From an uncultured Bacteroidales bacterium (GTDB lineage: Bacteria; Bacteroidota; Bacteroidia; Bacteroidales; UBA932), in the NCBI GenBank assembly GCA_946617545.1, contig CAMOKK010000037.1, positions 1-10,234 of the forward strand: a stretch of 10,234 bases of DNA, in the 5' to 3' direction. The notes below the pieces were generated by a model. The model had not been told where the DNA came from and searched no databases. It saw only the letters and a program-made list of their open reading frames with translations. This document shows positions 1 to 7,976 of this stretch, piece by piece; position 1 is the stretch's first letter, and each line of letters starts with the position of its first letter. The position numbers and the translations under genes were made by a program.

Positions 1-365
1 ACTACGGCTGGGACAAGGAGTACGGCGGCATCTTCTATTTCATGGACCGCAAGGGGTATCCCACCCAGGAGCTCGAATGGGACCAGAAACTGTGGTGGGT
101 GCATCTGGAAAGCGCCATCTGCATGATTAAAGGCTACCAGCTCACCGGCAACGAGAAGGCCCTGGAATGGTTCCTCAAGCTGGACGAGTACCTCTGGACC
201 CGCTTCAAGGATCCCGAGTATCCGGAATGGTTCGGCTACCTGAACCGCCGCGGAGAAGTGCTTCTCCCGCTGAAGGGCGGCAAGTGGAAGGGCTGCTTCC
301 ACGTGCCCAGAGGCCTCTATCAGATTGGAAACATCTTGCAGGACATTGCAGACAAACAACAATAA
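1..365 (+). CDS. N-acylglucosamine 2-epimerase (AGE/RnBP family), C-terminal part only
   Basis: This is the last 120 residues of a protein whose 5' part lies outside the window. The reading frame is open from base 3, and the stop is TAA at 363-365. AGE enzymes interconvert GlcNAc and ManNAc (or related sugars) in the cytosol on an alpha/alpha barrel. Visible family hallmarks are YGGIFYF near the left edge, KLWWVHLE (His codon 102-104, Glu 108-110), and EWFGYL followed by [13 protein letters not shown], whose His is codon 300-302. The GG-x-[FW]-KGCFHVPR ending matches renin-binding-protein/GlcNAc 2-epimerases better than cellobiose 2-epimerases, which have a different tail here; the two His residues correspond to the catalytic pair of the family. 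No signal peptide can be judged. It ends 9 nt before the SusC gene, so it probably shares its transcript and processes the imported sugar. The substrate (GlcNAc versus another hexose) is inferred from the motif only. Confidence 0.88.
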   Translation, partial: YGWDKEYGGIFYFMDRKGYPTQELEWDQKLWWVHLESAICMIKGYQLTGNEKALEWFLKLDEYLWTRFKDPEYPEWFGYLNRRGEVLLPLKGGKWKGCFHVPRGLYQIGNILQDIADKQQ

Positions 366-374
366 ACCAACATT

Positions 375-3300
375 ATGAAAGTCTTATCCCGTCTTATGAC
401 TTCCCTTGTGGCAGGGTTGATGCTGCTGCAAGGCGTGGCCTTTGCCCAGACGAAAGTGAGCGGCAAAGTGACCGATGCGGACGGCAAGCCTCTGGCAGGC
501 GTCACGGTAATGGTGAAAGGAACCACCAACGGTACCATGACGGATATGGACGGCACGTACTCCCTTCGCGTCAACCAGGGAGATGTGCTGGAGTTCTCCT
601 GCCTGGGTTTGGCAACGCAAGAGCATAATTACAAGGGGCAGCAGAGCCTGAATGTATCCATGAAGGAAGACGCCCTCTATCTGGAAGATGTAGTGGTGGT
701 GGGTTACGGCACGGCCAAGAAAGAAACCCTGACGGCCGCCGTGAGCGCCATCAAGGGTGACGAGTTGCTCAAGTCCCCTTCCACCAACGTATCGCAGGTG
801 CTGGCCGGCAAACTGTCCGGTATCTCTTCCGTGCAGGAGTCCGGCGAACCGGGCCTGGACCAGGCCTCGCTCCGTATCCGCGGCTCCGTGTACGGCGTGG
901 CCTACGTGGTGGACGGTTTCCCGGTGGACAATATCAATGACATCGACCCTGCCGACATTGAAAGCATCTCCGTGCTGAAGGACGGTGCCTCGGCGGCCGT
1001 GTACGGCCTCAAGGCCGCCGGCGGCGTGATTATCATCACCACCAAGAAGGGAGACAAGGGCGACACCCGCATCACCTACAACGGGTCCGTGGGCGCCAGC
1101 ATGAACGCCAACTTCCCCAAGTTCATGAACGGGCCTCAGTTTGCGTACTATTATGATGTGGCGCAAATGATGGACCAGCTCTCCAACGGGGAAATCGCTT
1201 CCGCACAGGAGTACGTACCCTATTTTACCCAGAAAAACATTACTGCCATGCAGGCCGGTACAGACGGCTGGGACAATGTAGACTACGTAAAGAAAGTGTT
1301 CGGCACGGGCCTTACGCAGAAACACAACGTGACGCTGCAGGGTGGTAACGACAAAGCCCGTTTCTTTGTCAGCGCCGGTATTATGGACCAAAAGGGCAAT
1401 ATCGACAAATTCAACTACACCCGGTATAATATCCGCTCCAATATTGAAGGTACTTTGGCCAAGCACCTGAACTATAAGGTGGGCGTGTCCGGCGTACTGG
1501 GCAACCGTTCCACGCCGGCTTTCCTGTCCGGCGGTTCCGACGGCGGAGCCACGGAAGTGGGCTGGTTCTCCATTGCTCGCCAGGTAGTGCAGATGCATCC
1601 ATATCTCCCGGAGAAGTACGACGGCTATTACACCGGCGCGGTGCAGGACAATCAGAGTTTTCTGGTGAGCCCGCTGGCCGCCATCTATGAGTCCGGCTAT
1701 AAAAAGACCAGGAGTGCGTCGGTCTCGGTGAATGCCGCGCTTACCTGGAACATTCCCTTTGTCCCCGGACTTTCATTGAAGGCTTCCGGCTCTTATGATT
1801 ACAGCAACAGCTACAACAAGAACCTGAGTACGCCCTACACCCTGATGCAACGCGTGCGTACAGACGAAGGCTGGGTATGGCAACAGCGCACGGACAATCC
1901 TCATATCGCCAACAATGTGAACAATCTGGGCGAGGGTGTGACTTTCTCTCAGCAGATAGTGGGACAGGCAAGTGCCAATTACGTGCAGACCTTCGGCAAG
2001 AACCATGTGGATTTGATGGCTCTTGCAGAATACCGCGACTACAAAGGCAACGGCCTGGCCGCCTATGCACAGGGACTTCCCTTCGACTCCCTGCCGGAAC
2101 TCTCCAACGGCGTGGCGTCCAATTCACCCGTGAGCGGCTGGAGCGGGGCCTCCCGCAGCGTGGGCTTTGTGTTCCGTGCCCGCTACGACTATGCAGAGAA
2201 ATACCTGGCGGAAGTGACCGGCCGATACGATGGTTCCTACAAGTTCGCCGGCATGAGCAAAACGCGCTGGGGCTTCTTCCCGTCCGTCTCGCTGGGCTGG
2301 CGCATCTCGCAGGAGGATTTCATGAAGGGTACCGCATCCTGGTTGGACGACCTTAAAATTCGCGCGAGCATGGGTCTGCTGGGTAACGACAGCGTAAGCG
2401 AGTACGCATTCCTGAGCACCTATTCCAAAGCCGCCAATGTGGCTTATGGACAGAAGGGGGGCGCAACGGTTATCAGTCCGGCTTATTACACTTCCGGCAT
2501 CCCCAATACAGACCTGTCCTGGGAAAAGACCCAAAGCTGGAACGTCGGCGTAGATTTCACGCTGTGGGGCGGCCTGCTGGGTATGGAGATTGATGCCTTC
2601 TACAACTACACCTACGACATGCTAACCTACCAGTCTACCGGTTTCCCCTCCTCCATGGGCGGTTATTATCCCACCTGGGTGAACAAGAATGCCGTCGACT
2701 CAAAGGGTATCGATATCCTGGTGCGTCACCGGAATCATTTCACCCTTGGCGGTGATCCTTTCTATTATGAAGTTACCGGCAGCCTGACCCGTTCAAAGAC
2801 CCGCTGGCTGGTATATAACGACGACCCCAATATTGTTGACTGGCGCAAGCGCGTGGGAACAACGGTGGGCAGCATCATGTGCTGGCAGGCAGACGGACTG
2901 TTCAGGAGTGAAGAAGAGATAGACCAGGCTTCCTGGTACGGAACTCGTCCCAATGTGGGCGATATCCGTTACGTGGACCTGAACGGCGACGGCAAGATTG
3001 ACGAGGATGACAAAGGCTACTTCGGCCGGTCCAACCGTCCGGAACTCACCTTCGGCCTCAATATCAACCTGGCCTGGAAGGGAATAGACTTCAATGCCCA
3101 ATTCACCGGCGGCGCCCTCTTCGACATTTCCATGACGGGAACATACTACAACGATAACGACGACAACACCATCTGGACCCAGACCTTCAAAGAAGGGGGC
3201 AATTCTCCGCTGTTCCTGGTGCAGAATGCCTATAGTGAATTCAATCCGAACGGCAGCTTCCCGCGCCTGACGTTGGCCAAGACCAGTCACGGCGGCGACA

Positions 3301-3554
3301 ACGGCCTCAGCTCCACTTTCTGGATTCGTGACGGCAAATATGTGCGCTTGAAGAGTGCTCAGTTGGGTTACACCTTACCCAAAAACTGGACATCCAAGAT
3401 AGGTATCCAGAGCCTGCGCTTCTTTGTAGAAGGACAAAACCTCTTCACCATCTCCGGTCTTCCGGAGGGAATAGACCCGGAATCCCCGGGCGTAAACAAC
3501 GGTTACTATCCGCAACAGCGCCTGCTGATGGGCGGTATAACGCTGACGCTTTAA
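375..3554 (+). CDS. SusC-like TonB-dependent outer-membrane glycan transporter (SusC/RagA family)
   Basis: The product is 1059 aa, a usual length for SusC/RagA. Residues 1-24 are a signal peptide with a likely signal peptidase I cut after AFA (A24/Q25). Residues 27-97 form a CarboxypepD_reg-like Ig domain (KVSGKVTD, GVTVMVKGT, DGTYSL). The TonB-box region is LEDVVVVGYG at 103-112. Residues 113 to about 220 are the plug, including LRIRG, YVVDG at 177-181 and the SusC signature around SVLKDGASAAVYG. The rest is the 22-strand barrel, with an Asp-rich DLNGDGKID loop at 868-876 typical of the family. No STN domain precedes the carboxypeptidase-like domain, so there is no sign of FecR/ECF-sigma signalling through this protein. 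The upstream 9 nt are A-rich with no Shine-Dalgarno; ATG 375 is chosen because it gives a complete signal peptide. The protein ends in TLTL, lacking the common final Phe. It imports oligosaccharide across the outer membrane together with the next gene; the substrate cannot be told from sequence. Confidence 0.96.
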   Translation: MKVLSRLMTSLVAGLMLLQGVAFAQTKVSGKVTDADGKPLAGVTVMVKGTTNGTMTDMDGTYSLRVNQGDVLEFSCLGLATQEHNYKGQQSLNVSMKEDALYLEDVVVVGYGTAKKETLTAAVSAIKGDELLKSPSTNVSQVLAGKLSGISSVQESGEPGLDQASLRIRGSVYGVAYVVDGFPVDNINDIDPADIESISVLKDGASAAVYGLKAAGGVIIITTKKGDKGDTRITYNGSVGASMNANFPKFMNGPQFAYYYDVAQMMDQLSNGEIASAQEYVPYFTQKNITAMQAGTDGWDNVDYVKKVFGTGLTQKHNVTLQGGNDKARFFVSAGIMDQKGNIDKFNYTRYNIRSNIEGTLAKHLNYKVGVSGVLGNRSTPAFLSGGSDGGATEVGWFSIARQVVQMHPYLPEKYDGYYTGAVQDNQSFLVSPLAAIYESGYKKTRSASVSVNAALTWNIPFVPGLSLKASGSYDYSNSYNKNLSTPYTLMQRVRTDEGWVWQQRTDNPHIANNVNNLGEGVTFSQQIVGQASANYVQTFGKNHVDLMALAEYRDYKGNGLAAYAQGLPFDSLPELSNGVASNSPVSGWSGASRSVGFVFRARYDYAEKYLAEVTGRYDGSYKFAGMSKTRWGFFPSVSLGWRISQEDFMKGTASWLDDLKIRASMGLLGNDSVSEYAFLSTYSKAANVAYGQKGGATVISPAYYTSGIPNTDLSWEKTQSWNVGVDFTLWGGLLGMEIDAFYNYTYDMLTYQSTGFPSSMGGYYPTWVNKNAVDSKGIDILVRHRNHFTLGGDPFYYEVTGSLTRSKTRWLVYNDDPNIVDWRKRVGTTVGSIMCWQADGLFRSEEEIDQASWYGTRPNVGDIRYVDLNGDGKIDEDDKGYFGRSNRPELTFGLNINLAWKGIDFNAQFTGGALFDISMTGTYYNDNDDNTIWTQTFKEGGNSPLFLVQNAYSEFNPNGSFPRLTLAKTSHGGDNGLSSTFWIRDGKYVRLKSAQLGYTLPKNWTSKIGIQSLRFFVEGQNLFTISGLPEGIDPESPGVNNGYYPQQRLLMGGITLTL

Positions 3555-3557
3555 AAT

Positions 3558-3563
3558 GGGAGG
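3558..3563 (+). promoter_or_regulatory. Shine-Dalgarno (GGGAGG) deciding the SusD-like start
   Basis: GGGAGG lies 7 nt before ATG 3571, a near-ideal spacing. It sits inside the extra codons added by the in-frame ATG at 3556, which itself has no ribosome site and would put six unneeded residues before a normal lipoprotein signal peptide. It therefore supports 3571 as the real start. It is the only strong Shine-Dalgarno among the six starts in this window. Confidence 0.7.
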
Positions 3564-3570
3564 AAAAGGT

Positions 3571-5211
3571 ATGAAAAAATTATTCTTTCTGACCGCGGCC
3601 CTTGCCGCCCTCGTCTCCTGCAACAAAACGCTGGACCTGACGCCCACGGACCGGGTATCGGCCAAAACCCTGTGGGAAACCACCACCGATGCCGAGTATT
3701 CCGTAAACCATCTGTATTCTTATTTGTGGGGATATTATTCCGCTCCCACGGCAGCCGGTCTCACGGAAGCCCTCACCGACGAATTCAAGTACACCTCGTA
3801 CAACTTCAATGCGATGGCGTACATTCCTTCCTATCTGGCCTATTTCGAGAGCACCGTTACCGCCCAGACGATAGACGTATACCTGGGCATGTGGGGCTCC
3901 CTGTACGTAGCCATCCGCGAAACCAACGAGGCAATCAACTATCTGCATACATACGGGCAGATGAAGGATGAAGACAAGACCCGCCTGGAGGCCGAACTCC
4001 GTTTCCTGCGCGGCTACTTCTACTTCGAGCTTATCAAGCGGTATAAGGATGTCATCCTCTACGACGAAGACCTTACGGCGATTGTCAAAGACAAAGCCGT
4101 ATCACCCGAAAACGAGGGGTGGGACATGGTTCAGGCCGATTTGGACTACGCCGCCGCCAACCTTCCCGCTGCCGCTGCCGCGCACGGCCGCATCAACAAG
4201 GGCATGGCTTACGGCATGCTCTCCCGTGCCATGCTGTACGCCAAACGCTACGATGCCGTCATTACTGCGGCCAATGCCGTTGCCGAGTTAGGCTACAGCC
4301 TGGAGCCCAACTATGCCGACGCCTGTGGCAAATCGCTTGCCGCCGGCAATCGCGAAGCCATCCTCCAGTATACCTTCGACTACGCCACCGGCCTTACGCA
4401 CAGTTTCGACTTCTATTACACCCCGGGAGGCGATTTTGCCATTGAGGACATGAAAGGCGGAGCCTATGCCGTTCCCACGCAGGAAATCGTAGAAAGCTAT
4501 GAGTTGGCAACGGGCGGGTTCCCTTCCTGGAGCGCCTGGCACGCGTCCACCACCAATACTCCGCCCTACGAGAATCTGGAACCCCGTTTCCAGGCCACTA
4601 TCCTGTATAACGGATCTCCCTGGAAAGGTCGTACCATCGAGCCCTATGTGGGCGGAACCGACGGTTGGACTACCTGGAAAACAGACAAGGAGCCCAAAGG
4701 AAAAACCGTTACCGGTTATTATCTGCGCAAACACGTGGACGAAAGCTACGATGTCACCACTTCCGGCAGCAGCCATCCGTTTACACTGCTCCGCTACGGT
4801 GAAGTGCTCCTGAATAAGGCCGAGGCCTGCTATCGGACGGGAGACAATGCCGGTGCCAATGCGGCGGTGCGTGAAATCCGCAGCCGCGTGGGTCTCCCTT
4901 ACACCGACAAGAACGGAGACAACCTGTGGAAAGCGATTGTACAGGAAAGAAAGGTGGAACTGGCCTTCGAGGGCCTGCGCTACTGGGATCTCCGCCGATG
5001 GGAAGTAGCCGCACTGCCTTATCCCGACGGACTGAGCGGCTATCAGCAGCATGGCCTCAAGATTGAACCTGAAGGAAGTGGCTTCCGCTATACCTATGTG
5101 TCCGTGGACGAGAAAAACCGCAACTTCCCGGAGCGCATGTACCGTTTCCCGATGCCCAAATCGGAACTGGAATCCAATTCGCTTGTAAACCAATATGATG
5201 AATGGAAGTAA
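3571..5211 (+). CDS. SusD-like (RagB/SusD family) surface glycan-binding lipoprotein
   Basis: The product is 546 aa from ATG 3571, an ordinary length for SusD-like proteins. MKK is followed by a hydrophobic stretch and the lipobox LVSC at residues 14-17, so the mature protein is lipidated at C17. Residues just after it (LDLTPTDRVS) are the classic SusD N-terminus. The TPR helices carry the N-terminal SusD signature LRFLRGYFYFELI around 143-155. The C-terminal SusD domain shows LLRYGEVLLNKAEACY near 406-421, the QERKVELAFEGLRYWDLRRWE block ending about residue 478, and the terminal FPMPKSELESN pattern. SusD lids the SusC barrel on the cell surface and binds the oligosaccharide; pairing with the adjacent SusC is expected. 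The gap to SusC is 16 nt with a good Shine-Dalgarno, and the gap to the next gene is 1 nt. Aromatic ligand residues cannot be assigned without a structure, so the sugar specificity is unknown. Confidence 0.95.
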   Translation: MKKLFFLTAALAALVSCNKTLDLTPTDRVSAKTLWETTTDAEYSVNHLYSYLWGYYSAPTAAGLTEALTDEFKYTSYNFNAMAYIPSYLAYFESTVTAQTIDVYLGMWGSLYVAIRETNEAINYLHTYGQMKDEDKTRLEAELRFLRGYFYFELIKRYKDVILYDEDLTAIVKDKAVSPENEGWDMVQADLDYAAANLPAAAAAHGRINKGMAYGMLSRAMLYAKRYDAVITAANAVAELGYSLEPNYADACGKSLAAGNREAILQYTFDYATGLTHSFDFYYTPGGDFAIEDMKGGAYAVPTQEIVESYELATGGFPSWSAWHASTTNTPPYENLEPRFQATILYNGSPWKGRTIEPYVGGTDGWTTWKTDKEPKGKTVTGYYLRKHVDESYDVTTSGSSHPFTLLRYGEVLLNKAEACYRTGDNAGANAAVREIRSRVGLPYTDKNGDNLWKAIVQERKVELAFEGLRYWDLRRWEVAALPYPDGLSGYQQHGLKIEPEGSGFRYTYVSVDEKNRNFPERMYRFPMPKSELESNSLVNQYDEWK

Positions 5212-5212
5212 T

Positions 5213-6949
5213 ATGAAAAAGTATCTGTATATTTTTGGGGCTGCGCTGTTGGCTCTTGCTTCCTGCCACAAGCCCGAATATGTGGAGCCTACCGCAGAGC
5301 GACAGGGGCTCACCAGCCTCACTGCCATCATGGTGGATGGGCCCTACGCCGGGCAGGAACTCGCGAAACTCACGGTGACCGACCCTGACGCCTCCTATCT
5401 GGAGATTCCGGTTCCGTTCTTCTATCCGGAAGTTTCCAATGACGAAACGCTCATCTACATGATGAATCTGCGCGTTCAGGCTGAGCTGCAGCCCAATTAT
5501 AAGATTACGCCCAAATTGGGAGTACTTGATTTGACAGAAGAGAACACATTTACGCTTATAGACCCCAAGGGCAACTCCCGGGAAATAGTCATTACAGGTA
5601 AGCGCTCCAAGTCTTCCAACTGTGCCCTGGTGGCCATGATGGTGGAGGATGTGAAAACATCCGGCGTCATCTACGAAGAATCGTCCAAAATCCTGATCCC
5701 CTATCTGGAGGATTTGTCTTCCGTGCAAATTACCGGTCAGGTTACGCCGCACGCCAAACTCTTGAAGGTAAACGGGAAAGTGTATAACGAGAAAACCCGT
5801 TACAATCTGAATACCGGTGCCACCATTACGGTACAGGCCCATGACGGTGTAACAGAACGCACCTATACCGTAGAGCAAGGCATTCCCAGCCTGCTGACCT
5901 CCGGCATGCGCGAGGAGTCCGTGGCCCGCCTGTTCAACGTGGATCCGGAGACCATGGCCGGTCTGCCGCCTTATACGGATGATTCCTTTGTATCGTTGGC
6001 CGGTCTGGGCACGTATGTTATCGTCGGCCTGGGCAACGGCCGTACGCCGGTGTATCTGGATGCCTTTACCGGATCCAAGAAAGGACAGATAAATCTGGGC
6101 AGCGCCGTGGCCGACTGTCTTACCAGCGACGATGCCGGCAACCTGGTCATCGCCAATTTCGCAACCGGCGGCGCCGAGGCGCAGGACGTGAACATTTATG
6201 TGACGTCTTCCGTCACCGACGCACCCGTACTGTTGCACACGTTTATGAATCCGGCCATGACGCCTGTCGGCCACCGTATCAAAGTCTCCGGAAATGTCAA
6301 GAAGGATGCCTGCATCGTCCTTACGGCAGAAGGCATAGCCGGGGTCACTACTTCTTCTGAGGTGGTGTACCTGCTGGTGCGCGATGGACAGGTTAGCGAG
6401 GTGAAGACAAGGAACTTTGCCACTTTGGGCATGGGCTGGGGCGCTGCTCCCGTAAACATCGCCACAGTGTGTCCCGCCTCTGAGAACCCGGACAAGGACG
6501 GCTGGTTCATTGACTATTATGAAGGCAACGTGGATCCTTCTGTGACCAGCGAGAGCGCAGACTGCTATATCCTGCACTACATCGATGGCAAGGAACGCGA
6601 CTACTGGCTGGATCTGGTAGGTAACTGGGGTGTGAATCCCAACTGTCTGGACTTGAAGGTATTCAATGGCACGCCTTATCTGACGCTCTTCGCCGTGAGC
6701 CATTTCCCGCAGTGGGAAATCCGGCCCAAACTGCGCCTGTACGATGCTACCGACCCTTCCGCCGCCCGTCTTCTCATGGGGAATGACAACCTGGCCATTT
6801 TCCAGAAGGGCGCCAGGAACGAGCCCACCGGTGCTTCCGGAGACGTTGTCCTGGTACCTTCCACCGATGGCTACCGCATGTATCTGTATTATTATGACCA
6901 CCATACGCAGGTGATTGGCGCCTACGTAGCAGACTGTTTCGAGATATGA
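5213..6949 (+). CDS. Ig-like plus beta-propeller lipoprotein, putative surface glycan-binding protein (DUF5018/DUF4623-like)
   Basis: The product is 578 aa from ATG 5213. An in-frame ATG at 5195 lies inside the SusD gene and would only add six residues before MKK; GGAAG at 5204-5208 sits just before 5213. The lipobox is LASC (15-18), with lipidation at C18. Residues about 25-222 look like two or three beta-sandwich repeats, with recurring patterns such as LDLTEENTFTLIDPKG and NLNTGATITVQAHDGVTERTYTVEQG, as in the Ig-like modules of Bacteroidota DUF5018 proteins. Residues about 226-578 alternate short beta-strands with Gly/Asp turns (SLAGLGTYVIVG, YLDAFTGSKKG, DDAGNLVIANF, FNGTPYLTLF), suggesting a beta-propeller like DUF4623. 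The family names come from memory of such neighbours and are tentative. No catalytic motif was seen. The third place after SusC/SusD is where surface glycan-binding proteins (SGBP, SusE/F-like) usually lie, so a binding role at the surface is inferred. Its stop overlaps the next start by 4 nt (ATGA). Confidence 0.72.
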   Translation: MKKYLYIFGAALLALASCHKPEYVEPTAERQGLTSLTAIMVDGPYAGQELAKLTVTDPDASYLEIPVPFFYPEVSNDETLIYMMNLRVQAELQPNYKITPKLGVLDLTEENTFTLIDPKGNSREIVITGKRSKSSNCALVAMMVEDVKTSGVIYEESSKILIPYLEDLSSVQITGQVTPHAKLLKVNGKVYNEKTRYNLNTGATITVQAHDGVTERTYTVEQGIPSLLTSGMREESVARLFNVDPETMAGLPPYTDDSFVSLAGLGTYVIVGLGNGRTPVYLDAFTGSKKGQINLGSAVADCLTSDDAGNLVIANFATGGAEAQDVNIYVTSSVTDAPVLLHTFMNPAMTPVGHRIKVSGNVKKDACIVLTAEGIAGVTTSSEVVYLLVRDGQVSEVKTRNFATLGMGWGAAPVNIATVCPASENPDKDGWFIDYYEGNVDPSVTSESADCYILHYIDGKERDYWLDLVGNWGVNPNCLDLKVFNGTPYLTLFAVSHFPQWEIRPKLRLYDATDPSAARLLMGNDNLAIFQKGARNEPTGASGDVVLVPSTDGYRMYLYYYDHHTQVIGAYVADCFEI

Positions 6950-7971
6950 GAAAGCTATTTTACATGACAGGCGTCGTCTTGGCCTTAGTGGCTACAGCCT
7001 GTGGCTGCACCAAACAGGGAAGCGGCATTCCCGATGTTTGGCCTTGGGATGACCCCGATGCCGACGACGCCCCGTGGGAAGAAATCACGGACGGACGCTA
7101 CGGCGCCCTTCCCGCATACGTGAAAATCTACCATTCTCCCGCCAAACTCAAGGGGAAAAAGGCCGAAGCCTATATTGCGACTGTAGACCTTTCGCAAGCT
7201 TCATGGCATGTCTGGGGGCTCAGGGATCCGGAGCTGGATGGCTGTGAAGATGCCTTAAAAACGCCCACGGAAGTGTATAACGAGCAAGGGAGCCCCGTCT
7301 TAGTAATGAACGGCGGGTTCTTCTATACGGACTCGGGAATCAATTATCCGGCCAGTCTCGCCGTGGAAAACAGTGAACTGCTCTCTCCCAACATTAACTA
7401 TGCGTCCGAAGACTGGGTAACACTGTACTATCCCACCAAGGGTGCTTTCATTGAGCATACCGACGGAAAGATAGAGGCATCCTGGACCTATTTCTCCGAC
7501 ATGGAGCACCACTACATCTACCAGATTCCGGCAGAGAACGGCTACGGAAGTACGCCTCAGGCTACGCCCAGTGCCACCTTCCCTTCCGAGGGGGCTGCCT
7601 TTGAAGCGAAGACCGCCATCGGCGCAGGCCCTGTACTTCTTAAAAACGGGGAAATCAAGAATACCTGGCGTTTTGAATGCCTTCCCGGAGACTATGACGT
7701 AAACTGCAATAATCCAGACCCGCGTACCGCCATCGGAGTGACAAGCGATAAAAAGCTGGTGCTATTTGTGTGCGAAGGCCGCGAAATGACGGAAGGCGTT
7801 CAGGGTTATTCCACGGAGAATGTTGCCAAAATCCTGTTGGAATTCGGCTGTACGGATGCAGTGAACCTGGACGGTGGCGGATCCACCTGCCTGCTTGTCA
7901 ACGGCATGGAAACAGTCCAACCCACCGACGGAGCGCAACGTTCCGTAGGAAGTTGCATCTATATAAAGTAG
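6946..7971 (+). CDS. Phosphodiester glycosidase family lipoprotein (NAGPA / DUF2233)
   Basis: The product is 341 aa. The signal peptide ends in ATAC (Cys at 19; C21 also present), so it is probably a lipoprotein, followed by an acidic Trp/Pro-rich linker at 30-46. The NAGPA domain fills the rest. Conserved blocks are NGGFF at 122-126, IGAGPVLLKNGEI in the middle, DPRTAIG at 258-264, CEGR (usually DGR) shortly after, GYSTENVAKIL, and the hallmark NLDGGGS at 307-313. The family includes the human uncovering enzyme, which removes GlcNAc from GlcNAc-1-phospho-6-mannose, and Bacteroides ovatus BACOVA_00430, whose DUF2233 structure is known. The core motifs are all present, so activity is likely: hydrolysis of a sugar-1-phosphodiester outside the cytoplasm. 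The actual substrate is unknown; DUF2233 proteins also act on other phosphodiester or cell-wall sugars. The gene starts at ATG 6946 within the preceding stop (ATGA), which implies translational coupling, and is followed after 5 nt by the GHL10-like gene. Confidence 0.9.
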   Translation: MRKLFYMTGVVLALVATACGCTKQGSGIPDVWPWDDPDADDAPWEEITDGRYGALPAYVKIYHSPAKLKGKKAEAYIATVDLSQASWHVWGLRDPELDGCEDALKTPTEVYNEQGSPVLVMNGGFFYTDSGINYPASLAVENSELLSPNINYASEDWVTLYYPTKGAFIEHTDGKIEASWTYFSDMEHHYIYQIPAENGYGSTPQATPSATFPSEGAAFEAKTAIGAGPVLLKNGEIKNTWRFECLPGDYDVNCNNPDPRTAIGVTSDKKLVLFVCEGREMTEGVQGYSTENVAKILLEFGCTDAVNLDGGGSTCLLVNGMETVQPTDGAQRSVGSCIYIK

Positions 7972-7976
7972 AAACC

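Noticed and set aside
1014..1031. GC-rich 12-bp palindrome GCCGCCGGCGGC in the SusC plug region
   Set aside because: Several palindromes of this length are expected by chance in 10 kb, and the codons (Ala-Ala-Gly-Gly) explain it.
384..1598. Minus-strand open frame of 404 codons antisense to the SusC N-terminus
   Set aside because: The SusC reading frame is certain from its domains. The antisense product is His/Gly/Val-rich without domain motifs.
3556..3570. Alternative upstream SusD start at ATG 3556
   Set aside because: It adds MGGKG before MKK, has no ribosome site of its own and overlaps the GGGAGG motif that serves ATG 3571.
5057..6904. Long minus-strand open frame (615 codons) antisense to the SusD and third-gene region
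   Set aside because: It crosses two well-supported genes, starts with no ribosome site or signal peptide, and its product is rich in His, Gly, Gln and Ile with no recognisable domain. Codon bias on the coding strand explains the absence of stops.
7770..7976. N-terminal extension of the GHL10-like gene into the preceding gene
   Set aside because: The extra 69 residues are Arg/Gly/Cys-rich read-through of the phosphodiester glycosidase sequence. ATG 7977 gives a proper lipoprotein signal peptide.
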